DNA of 64,000 nucleotides from DTU019 sp050949825 (GTDB lineage: Bacteria > Bacillota > Syntrophomonadia > Syntrophomonadales > Syntrophomonadaceae): positions 401,269 through 465,268 of the forward strand of contig JBMNGL010000001.1 of assembly GCA_050949825.1 (NCBI GenBank), given 5' to 3'. The translations under genes and the position numbers were made by a program. A model generated the notes under the pieces. It was not told the DNA's origin, searched no databases, and saw only the letters and a program-made list of their open reading frames with translations. Of the stretch, positions 1 through 7,153 are shown piece after piece. Position 1 is the first letter of the stretch. Every line of letters starts with the position of its first letter.

Positions 1-2
1 TT

Positions 3-1283
3 GTAAAAACCATCGCCCGCAACAATCAGGTGGTACAGATTATGATCATTAATATGGGTATCGGCACCTTGCTGGTGGCAGTTGGGGCTACGCCGGTCTC
101 TATCCTGCCACCCATCATGCTGGCCCTTGGTTATTCGACCTTTGTGGCGGTGGCTTTGCCGGCGCTGGGATTTGACGCCCTCTGCACCTATGCGCTTTTG
201 GGGGCGCCCCTGGTAGTATTTGCCGATATGACCGGGACCCCGCTTACGCAGTCGGCCCTGGTGTTTTCCAAATTTATGCCTATCATTTCCACTTTGATCG
301 GTTTTGGCATGCTGTGGGTGGTAGGGGGCTGGGCCAAGATGCGGGAAGGTTGTGTGCCCTGTATCATAGCTGGCGCCACCATGGGATTAACCGCTATTGC
401 AGTAGCCCATATCGGCAAGGGTATTGTATTGACCGGGGTTATGGGCGGAGTTGCCACCATTCTGGTGATGATTATTTACCTTAAACTTACCGGTAATCGG
501 GTCCTGGACAGACAAGACTTGCTGCCCCGGGACCGGGCCACGGAAAAATCTATGCCGCTGCTGAAGGCCCTGGGACCATGGCTTATCCTGATCGGATGCT
601 GCCTGGTCATTAACTTTTGGAGTCCGCTTTACAGGCTTCTTTTCTCCCAAATGGCGATGCCCCTGGCCATAATCCCCGGAGGCAAGCCCATTATGACCCG
701 TATGTTGTGGAATGCTTACACCTGGGTGATTATCAGCACCCTTCTGGCGGTGCCTTTTCTCACCCCCACCAAAGCGCAGTGGAAAGAGATTGGCAGCAAG
801 TGGTTCAGGCGAGCGCCGCGGCCGGTCTTCTCCGCGGCTATATTTTTTGCTATTGCCTATGTGATGATGTATTCTGGTTACAGTTCTTCAGGAAGCGCCT
901 GGGCCTTGCATGAACCGGGCAGCAACATGATATATATTTTGGCCACCGGCTCAGCCCATGTTTTCCAGGGTCTCTACCCGGCGGTAGCAGCCTACCTGGG
1001 TTTGCTGGGTGGCTTTGTCACCGGTTCGGAAGCATCTACTATCGCCCTCTTTGCGAAATATAATGCCATTACTTCTAATCTGTTGAACCTGGACAACCTG
1101 GTGGTGACCGCCGGAACAGCCATTGCAGGCGGCCTGGCCAGTGTTATCTCTCCGGCCAAATTGCAGAACGCGGCGGCCACCATAGATGCCCTGGGAACTG
1201 AATCCCAGGTGATTCGTGTAGCTATCGGGGTGTCCCTGGTGTTTACCCTGGTGGCGGCGATATTAACATTTTTATGGGCATAA
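3..1283 (+). CDS. lctP: L-lactate permease family protein, 5' end outside the window
   Basis: About 425 C-terminal codons of a polytopic membrane carrier that resembles the LctP/LldP lactate permease family, which imports lactate or glycolate with protons. The frame stays open to the first base, so the true start lies upstream; family members usually have 530-560 residues. Nearly the whole protein is hydrophobic helices. The GGFVTGSEAS stretch near the C-terminus corresponds to the conserved Gly/Ser-rich loop of the family, and the PWLILIG helix follows the central charged loop. No terminator is obvious; a dispersed repeat follows the stop. Another carrier of the same superfamily is possible, and the substrate is not shown by the sequence. 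Confidence 0.75.
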   Translation, partial: VKTIARNNQVVQIMIINMGIGTLLVAVGATPVSILPPIMLALGYSTFVAVALPALGFDALCTYALLGAPLVVFADMTGTPLTQSALVFSKFMPIISTLIGFGMLWVVGGWAKMREGCVPCIIAGATMGLTAIAVAHIGKGIVLTGVMGGVATILVMIIYLKLTGNRVLDRQDLLPRDRATEKSMPLLKALGPWLILIGCCLVINFWSPLYRLLFSQMAMPLAIIPGGKPIMTRMLWNAYTWVIISTLLAVPFLTPTKAQWKEIGSKWFRRAPRPVFSAAIFFAIAYVMMYSGYSSSGSAWALHEPGSNMIYILATGSAHVFQGLYPAVAAYLGLLGGFVTGSEASTIALFAKYNAITSNLLNLDNLVVTAGTAIAGGLASVISPAKLQNAAATIDALGTESQVIRVAIGVSLVFTLVAAILTFLWA

Positions 1284-1299
1284 TGGGCGCGGGTATAAA

Positions 1300-1330
1300 G
1301 AGATGTCAGGAGAACCGTCCCCTTCACTGA
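1300..1330. repeat. Copy of the ACCGTCCCC dispersed repeat
   Basis: The gap after the permease contains CAGGAGAACCGTCCCCTTCA, which shares the ACCGTCCCC core with a long palindrome at 4696-4788 and a related core (AACGTCCCCC) at 17890-17930. It sits between genes and has no coding potential. It looks like a degenerate half copy of a REP-like element. Confidence 0.5.
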
Positions 1331-1427
1331 TCAAAGGTAAAGCAGGGTTTGGTCGGCATGCGGCGGAACAATGCGCCGGCCGCATATTTGTATTAATTGG
1401 ATAATAGAATATATTGGTGGTGACGAT

Positions 1428-2588
1428 TTGAACAAAGAGAGAAATACCTTGTTGCGGGGGCTTAACATCTTTTTTACTGCCATCGGTGTGGTGGTGGTGG
1501 TCGCTTTTATGGCCCTGATTGTGACCAGCAGCACCAGTCTGGGAACCCTGTTTAGCGTCATTGGATTGGTCAAAACCCAGTCCATATACCCGATCAACGG
1601 TGCGCAGATGCTGGAAGGTGCCGGGGCAGGCATTGTTGAAGCCCTGGATGATCCCTATTCCCGCTATCTTGACAAACAGACCTACCAGGATTTAAAGGTG
1701 AAGCTGGAGGCCAAGTTCGGTGGCATTGGGGTTTATGTTGGCCAGGACAATCAAGGCCGCATAAAGATTTATTCTCCCATTAAAGGCACTCCGGCTTATA
1801 AGGAAGGTATCAAGCATGGGGATATCATAGTCCGCATCAATGGGGAAAGCACTATTAAAATGACCTCTGATGAGGCTGCCCAATTGATGCGCGGCGACCC
1901 GGGCACACAATTGGAATTGGGAGTCTATCGTGAATCAGAAGGCAAGGAAATCAGTTTTACCATTGTTCGTGAAATCATAAATGTTCCCTCAGTGGAAGAC
2001 AAAATCCTCGATGAACAGGTCGGAATAGGCTATATCAGCCTTAATCAATTCCATGCCCAATCGGCCCATGAGTTGAGCAGCAGTGTGGAAAAAATGATTA
2101 ATGGGGAACAAGTAAAGGGCATTATCCTTGATTTGCGTGACAATGGCGGTGGAGACTTCAATGCTGCCGTGGATATTGCCGGCATCTTTTTGGATGGCAG
2201 CACGGTGGTGAGTGCGGCCGACGGCAAAGGCAATCAGCAGGTGTATAAGGCCTCTTTGGGGCAAGTGGATATCCCCCTGGTGGTATTGGTTAATCATGAT
2301 AGTGCCAGCGCTTCGGAAATCCTGGCCGCGGCCCTGCAAGAAAATCAGCGTGCCGAGCTGGTGGGTGTGAAAACCTATGGCAAAGGCCTGGTGCAAACCG
2401 TATTTCCCCTGCATGACGGTGGAGCCTTGAAACTCACTACCCAAAAATATTTTACCCCCAACGGGACAGATATCAATCAGGTCGGCATCACCCCTGATTA
2501 CGAGGTTCAAAACGATCCCAATAACGGCCAGGATCTGCAATTGGAAAAAGCAATAGCTGTTTTAAAACTTAAGCTGGGAATAAAATAA
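1428..2588 (+). CDS. S41 family C-terminal processing peptidase (CtpA/CtpB type)
   Basis: Membrane-anchored serine protease with a Ser/Lys catalytic dyad that cleaves protein C-termini outside the membrane; the Bacillus homologue CtpB acts in sporulation signalling. I chose the TTG at 1428 because a GGTGGTGA ribosome binding site precedes it and the protein then starts just before one transmembrane helix (about residues 11-33). A PDZ domain follows (GGIGVYVG onward), then the peptidase core. The predicted nucleophile is Ser294 in SASASE, with Lys319 in YGKG and Gln323 four residues later, the spacing known for this family. The length of 386 residues is normal. The next gene is a membrane protein, as is common beside ctp genes. 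Confidence 0.9.
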   Translation: MNKERNTLLRGLNIFFTAIGVVVVVAFMALIVTSSTSLGTLFSVIGLVKTQSIYPINGAQMLEGAGAGIVEALDDPYSRYLDKQTYQDLKVKLEAKFGGIGVYVGQDNQGRIKIYSPIKGTPAYKEGIKHGDIIVRINGESTIKMTSDEAAQLMRGDPGTQLELGVYRESEGKEISFTIVREIINVPSVEDKILDEQVGIGYISLNQFHAQSAHELSSSVEKMINGEQVKGIILDLRDNGGGDFNAAVDIAGIFLDGSTVVSAADGKGNQQVYKASLGQVDIPLVVLVNHDSASASEILAAALQENQRAELVGVKTYGKGLVQTVFPLHDGGALKLTTQKYFTPNGTDINQVGITPDYEVQNDPNNGQDLQLEKAIAVLKLKLGIK

Positions 2589-2647
2589 TTTTAGCAACCA
2601 ACTGGCACGCTCCCGGGTGGGTTTTTGAACCCAAAGGAGTGGACTGC

Positions 2648-3511
2648 TTGGAATCTGTCGGCAGCATCTGGCTGCAAATGGGGCGGGTATGGTGGCAAAC
2701 CCTGTCCTCGCCGCTTTTTCTGCTGCTCTATCTGCTCATCTTTTTCCTCATCAGTCGTTCCTATGGACGCAGGAAGCCTGCAGACAATTCGGGGAAAAAG
2801 CCCTATGATTTTCTTCCCTCGACGTTCCTCTCGCTGCTATTCGGCCTGTGCGGGGGTCTGATCGGCAGTGCTTTGCTGACCATGGCCGGAATTGACCTGC
2901 GCAATATTAACATTTTGGCCTTATGGCTGCTTGCCCTGGGGTTGGCATTGATTCATCCGCGCCTGATCTGCTTCGCCTATGCCGGGGGGCTGTTGGCCTG
3001 GTTTGATTTGATGAGCTCTCAGCCGACCGGATGTGTTCCGCAGATTATTGGCCTGATAGCCATTCTGCACCTTATTGAAAGCCTGCTGATTCTTGTCGAT
3101 GGCAGCACCCGACCGGGACGCGTGGAATTCAAAAAGCAGGGCCAGGCTGTGCAGGGATTGCAACTGCAGCGCTTCTGGCCCTTGTTGCTGGTCATCACTT
3201 GCTCCGCTGATATAGAGGGGGGTACTACTATGCCTGCCTGGTGGCCCTTGCTGAAATGCTATCCCCCGGCCAACCCGGACAGCCTGTATATCATGCTCCC
3301 GGTGCTGGCTGTCCTGGGCTATAGTGAGACTGTCAGCAGATCCACCCCCCGCCGGCAGGTTATCCGCTCCGCCCGCAATCTGGCTGTGTACAGCCTGACC
3401 TTATTGAGTCTGGCTCTGGGAGCCTCCGCTTTTCCCTTTCTCTGCTGGGCAGCCGCTTTATTTGCCCCCCTTGGTCATGAACTGCTTATCTGGTTGGGCA
3501 AACGCTGCTAA
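2648..3511 (+). CDS. Polytopic membrane protein next to the S41 protease
   Basis: About 287 residues with roughly seven or eight hydrophobic helices and short loops; the first helix is followed by a basic stretch (RSYGRRK). The TTG at 2648 is preferred because AAAGGAG lies eight bases upstream; the GTG at 2639 overlaps that site. In Bacillus the gene beside ctpB encodes MinJ, a membrane protein with a C-terminal PDZ domain. This protein has similar topology and position but I see no PDZ domain, so it may be only the membrane half of such a protein. No function is assigned. Confidence 0.7.
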   Translation: MESVGSIWLQMGRVWWQTLSSPLFLLLYLLIFFLISRSYGRRKPADNSGKKPYDFLPSTFLSLLFGLCGGLIGSALLTMAGIDLRNINILALWLLALGLALIHPRLICFAYAGGLLAWFDLMSSQPTGCVPQIIGLIAILHLIESLLILVDGSTRPGRVEFKKQGQAVQGLQLQRFWPLLLVITCSADIEGGTTMPAWWPLLKCYPPANPDSLYIMLPVLAVLGYSETVSRSTPRRQVIRSARNLAVYSLTLLSLALGASAFPFLCWAAALFAPLGHELLIWLGKRC

Positions 3512-3616
3512 GGCCTCGCTTTTCCGATCTGAAATCAATCTTTCTATCCACTTTATTAACCATCGGTCACTGATCCGAATATACTATAGAAATCCCGCAG
3601 GAAAAGGGGTCTGGAA

Positions 3617-4684
3617 TTGTTCTACAAAGGCAAAAGCAAGTATGTGCTCTCCAGCACATTTACCGAACAAGGCTTAATCAGTTGTCTGCCTGACCTGGTA
3701 GTGGGTCTACGGCGGGTATATATACTCAAGGGTGCTGCCGGCACCGGCAAATCCACCTTTATTCGCCTCACAGGGGAAGCCCTGTCAGAACGGGGCTATG
3801 AAGTGGAGTACTGGATTTCGGCTGCCGATGCCTTCAATCCTGAAGGCATCTATATTCCGCAGTTGGATACGGCGGTTGTCAACGGCAGCGGCGCCGCAGC
3901 CCTTGAACCCCGTTATCCCCATGTTACCGGTTATACGCTCTATCTCGGGGATTACCTGGAGCAGGATGCTATTAAGCAACAGGCTATGCAGATCATCGGC
4001 CACATCGAGCGCCGGGAAGAAAAGCACAAAGAGGCGGTGCTGCATCTACAGGCGGCTGCCCGCGCTCGTGCCATAATAAAAAGAGGCAATGCCTCTCACC
4101 TGAACCTGCAGAAGCTCTACAGCCTGGCAGATGAGCTCTATTGTGCCGCGACCAAACCTCTGCCCCGGGAAAAACACTATTTTGCCAGTGCCATGACTGC
4201 CAGCGGCTACATCAATTATGTAGGAGAAATAAGCGCAGACTGCCGGCAGCGGTTTATTCTGACCGGACCGACCGGCAGCGGCAAATCCACCATCCTGGCC
4301 GAAATAGCCGGGAAAGCACTGGCGCAAGGCCACAGCGTGGAATGCTACCACAGCGGGCTGGAAGCCGAAAGCCTGTTAATGATTATTCTGCCGGCATTCA
4401 GGACTGCCGTTATTGACGCCGGTGGCCTGCAACTGGCCGCAAAGGCGGGAGATAAGGTCATCAGCATGGAGGCCATCCTGAATGATTTTGATTCCGAGCA
4501 GGCCATGGCCATATACAGCTCCGTTGAGCGCGACTATGAAACCCTGCTCGGCAAGGCCCAGGAGGAATTGGAACAGGCCCGGCAGGAATTGAACGCCCTC
4601 AAGCGCCTCTACGCCAGCAAAATGGATTTTCAAGCCCTCGATAAACAACGCCTGCAGTTATTGGCAGAAATCCTCACCGATTAA
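3617..4684 (+). CDS. Double P-loop ATPase (PRK06851-like)
   Basis: Cytosolic protein of 355 residues with two Walker A motifs, GAAGTGKST near residue 40 and GPTGSGKST near residue 220, each followed by a similar segment, so the protein is an internal duplication of one nucleotide-binding unit. The C-terminus (about 310-350) is strongly helical and charged, likely a coiled coil. This arrangement matches a conserved but uncharacterised Firmicutes family (PRK06851). The start is the TTG at 3617, behind an AGGAAAAGGGG-type site. It is about 105 bp downstream of the membrane protein. No Walker B or partner is obvious and the substrate is unknown. Confidence 0.7.
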   Translation: MFYKGKSKYVLSSTFTEQGLISCLPDLVVGLRRVYILKGAAGTGKSTFIRLTGEALSERGYEVEYWISAADAFNPEGIYIPQLDTAVVNGSGAAALEPRYPHVTGYTLYLGDYLEQDAIKQQAMQIIGHIERREEKHKEAVLHLQAAARARAIIKRGNASHLNLQKLYSLADELYCAATKPLPREKHYFASAMTASGYINYVGEISADCRQRFILTGPTGSGKSTILAEIAGKALAQGHSVECYHSGLEAESLLMIILPAFRTAVIDAGGLQLAAKAGDKVISMEAILNDFDSEQAMAIYSSVERDYETLLGKAQEELEQARQELNALKRLYASKMDFQALDKQRLQLLAEILTD

Positions 4685-4695
4685 GGAAGGTAGCG

Positions 4696-4788
4696 GGAGT
4701 CAGGGGGACGGCGAGTCAGGGGGACGGTGACTTTGACTCACCCTCGGGTGAGTCAAAGTCACCGTCCCCCTGACTCCGTCCCCTTTAA
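4696..4788. repeat. Long near-perfect palindrome, REP-like element
   Basis: Arms at 4713-4742 and 4747-4776 are perfect 30-base reverse complements around a four-base loop (CTCG). Outside them GGGGACGGC (left) and CCGTCCCC (right) extend the stem imperfectly, and the first part of the left arm is duplicated just upstream. The core ACCGTCCCC also appears at 1300-1330. The T-tract on the right is only three bases, so it could act as a terminator for the ATPase gene but looks more like a dispersed palindromic element. Confidence 0.85.
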
Positions 4789-4796
4789 CAGGAGGG

Positions 4797-4810
4797 CGAA
4801 CATTTGTTAT
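4797..4810. promoter_or_regulatory. Likely LexA (SOS) box of uvrB
   Basis: CGAACATTTGTTAT matches the Gram-positive LexA/DinR operator pattern GAAC-N4-GTTC in seven of eight fixed positions. It lies 50 bp before the uvrB start, where SOS operators of uvrB are found in Firmicutes. The left half is perfect; the right half ends in A instead of C. This is an inference from the match and position. Confidence 0.65.
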
Positions 4811-4860
4811 TATGAAGAGGTGAAGTCCAGGCTGCGAAGACCGGAAATAAGAGGTTAATA

Positions 4861-6861
4861 ATGGAATTTAAATTGCATTCTTCATATCATGAAACCGGAG
4901 ACCAACCCCAGGCTATCAGGGCCTTGACGGAGGGGCTTTCTGCCGGGCACAGGGAGCAGACATTGTTGGGGGTGACCGGATCAGGGAAGACTTTTACCAT
5001 GGCCCGCATTATTGCTGAAATACAGCGACCAGCCCTGGTGATGGCCCCCAATAAGACCCTGGCCGGGCAACTTTATTCCGAATTCAAGCAATTCTTCCCC
5101 GACAATGCGGTGGAGTATTTTATCAGCTACTATGATTATTATCAACCCGAGGCCTATGTGCCGCATACTGATACCTATATTGAAAAGGACTCCTCTATCA
5201 ATGATGAGATCGATAAACTGCGCCACTCAGCCACGGCTGCACTGCTGGAGCGGCGTGATGTCATTATTGTAGCCAGTGTATCCTGCATTTATGGCCTGGG
5301 GGCGCCGGACGATTACTATCGTATGGCTATTTCTCTACGCCCGGGGATGGAAGTGTCTCGGGACGACATCCTGCGCCGTCTGGTGGAAAACCATTACGAA
5401 CGTAATGACTACGCTTTTAATCGGGGCAATTTCCGGGTGCGGGGGGATGTAATAGAAATATTCCCGGCCTCGGCGGGAGAGAAAGCCCTCAGGGTGGAAT
5501 TATTCGGCGATGAAGTGGAGCGGCTGCTGGAGTTCAACCCAATAACCGGGGAGATCTTTGGCCGCCGGCTGCATACCATGATATTCCCGGCCTCACACTA
5601 TGTAACCAGCCGGGAGCGCATGCTGGCCACCGCCGAGGATATTCAAGCCGAATTGGATACTCAGGTGGCACGGTTCAAGAAGGAAGGCAAGCTCCTGGAG
5701 GCGCAGCGCATTGAACAGCGCACCCGCTATGATCTGGAGATGATTAGAGAAATCGGCTACTGTAAGGGGATTGAAAACTATTCCCGCTATATTACCGGAC
5801 GGGCCTCCGGGGAGCCGCCCTATACCTTGATCGACTTTTTCCCTCCGGATTTCGTCTTATTTATTGACGAGTCGCATATTTCCGTTCCCCAGATCCGGGG
5901 TATGTATGAAGGGGACCGCTCCCGCAAGCAAAACCTGGTGGAGTATGGATTCCGGTTGCCTTCGGCCCTGGACAACCGGCCCTTGCGATTTGCGGAATTC
6001 CAGGAAAAGGTCAATCAAGTCATCTATGTCAGCGCCACCCCGGGCGATTACGAGGTGGAGCGCAGCGCCGGGGTAGCCGAGCAGATTATCCGGCCTACCG
6101 GGCTGGTTGATCCCCACATACAAATAGTGGGGACCGACCATCAAATCGACGACTTGATGGAACGGATCAGACAAAAAACCGCCCGGGGATTCCGCGTTCT
6201 GGTCACCACCCTGACCAAGCGCATGGCTGAAGACCTGTGCGACTATCTGGCCGACAACGGCATCAAGGTGCGCTATATGCATTCAGATATCCAAGCCCTG
6301 GAGCGCCTGGAAATATTGCGTGCTTTAAGGGCCGGTGAATTTGATGTCCTGGTGGGTATAAACCTCTTGCGCGAAGGCCTGGACCTCCCCGAGGTGGCTT
6401 TGGTAGCCATTCTCGATGCGGACAAAGAAGGCTTTTTGCGTTCGGGGCGTTCCTTGATACAGACCATTGGCCGGGCGGCCCGCAATGTGGAAGGGCAGGT
6501 GGTGATGTATGCGGATCGCATCACCCCTTCTATGCAAAGCGCTATTGACGAAACCAACCGCCGTCGCACCAAGCAGATAGAACACAACCGGGTTTACGGG
6601 ATAACCCCGGAGACCATTCATAAGGAGATTCATGCTTCTATTGAAGCTACTATAGCCGAGGACCCGGCCTCATATGACCTGGCCTTGTTTTCCCAGCTGG
6701 AAAAAGCGGAGCGCATCAAGCTGGCCGGGGAGATGCAGGCAGAAATGATAAAAGCGGCCGAGAGTCTTGAATTTGAGCGCGCTGCCGAGTTGAGGGATAT
6801 GATTAAAAGGCTGTTAGAGCCGGCAGGCAGGGCCAAAAAGAAGGGGTCACGGCGCAGATAG
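4861..6861 (+). CDS. uvrB: Excinuclease ABC subunit B
   Basis: Damage-verifying helicase of nucleotide excision repair; it is loaded by UvrA and then recruits UvrC. Walker A GVTGSGKT is at residues 37-44. The beta-hairpin region follows with YYDYYQPEAYVP, then the DESH box with the RGMYEGDRSRK segment, helicase motifs V and VI (GLDLPEV, QTIGRAARN), and the C-terminal UVR domain (about 625-660) that binds UvrC. The length of 666 residues is typical. AGAGG lies upstream of the ATG. It is first in the uvrB-uvrA-uvrC cluster and probably under SOS control through the box at 4797. It is separated from uvrA by a 292-base leader. Confidence 0.98.
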   Translation: MEFKLHSSYHETGDQPQAIRALTEGLSAGHREQTLLGVTGSGKTFTMARIIAEIQRPALVMAPNKTLAGQLYSEFKQFFPDNAVEYFISYYDYYQPEAYVPHTDTYIEKDSSINDEIDKLRHSATAALLERRDVIIVASVSCIYGLGAPDDYYRMAISLRPGMEVSRDDILRRLVENHYERNDYAFNRGNFRVRGDVIEIFPASAGEKALRVELFGDEVERLLEFNPITGEIFGRRLHTMIFPASHYVTSRERMLATAEDIQAELDTQVARFKKEGKLLEAQRIEQRTRYDLEMIREIGYCKGIENYSRYITGRASGEPPYTLIDFFPPDFVLFIDESHISVPQIRGMYEGDRSRKQNLVEYGFRLPSALDNRPLRFAEFQEKVNQVIYVSATPGDYEVERSAGVAEQIIRPTGLVDPHIQIVGTDHQIDDLMERIRQKTARGFRVLVTTLTKRMAEDLCDYLADNGIKVRYMHSDIQALERLEILRALRAGEFDVLVGINLLREGLDLPEVALVAILDADKEGFLRSGRSLIQTIGRAARNVEGQVVMYADRITPSMQSAIDETNRRRTKQIEHNRVYGITPETIHKEIHASIEATIAEDPASYDLALFSQLEKAERIKLAGEMQAEMIKAAESLEFERAAELRDMIKRLLEPAGRAKKKGSRRR

Positions 6862-7153
6862 CGGGATGGCGCGGGGGTGTTATAATTCGGGTTGAATACC
6901 AGCCAGCAGGCATTGCAGCTCCGGAATAAATGGGGGTAAAGGCGATCAGAAAGCCGAGACCGTCCATATTAAATCGAGTCCACCTTAGTATAGACAACGG
7001 TGGCCCAGCAAAAGAGCGGACCTTTTACGGAGCAGTTGCAATGACTGCGGGTCAAACCACGAAAGGCCGCGTTAAACAGCGGGGGGTGGATTAAGCTCGG
7101 TGGGTTCCTCACCCCTGACGCCCGACGACTTTGGAAATTATAAGGAAGGTAAT
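6862..7153 (+). other. Non-coding 292-base gap before uvrA
   Basis: No coding potential is apparent. A TATAAT lies at 6881-6886 without a convincing -35 partner. Small inverted repeats are visible (CCACC/GGTGG near 6970-7003, and CCGC/GCGG near 7068-7082), and the sequence ends with AAGGAAGG before the uvrA ATG. It could be a separate promoter region or a structured leader. I found no T-box, SAM or other riboswitch signature. Confidence 0.4.

Noticed and set aside
7100..7153. Earlier start for uvrA
   Set aside because: UvrA proteins start shortly before the first Walker A region, and AAGGAAGG precedes the ATG at 7154.
6862..7153. T-box or tRNA-like element before uvrA
   Set aside because: No T-box core (GGGTGGNACC) or cloverleaf can be drawn.
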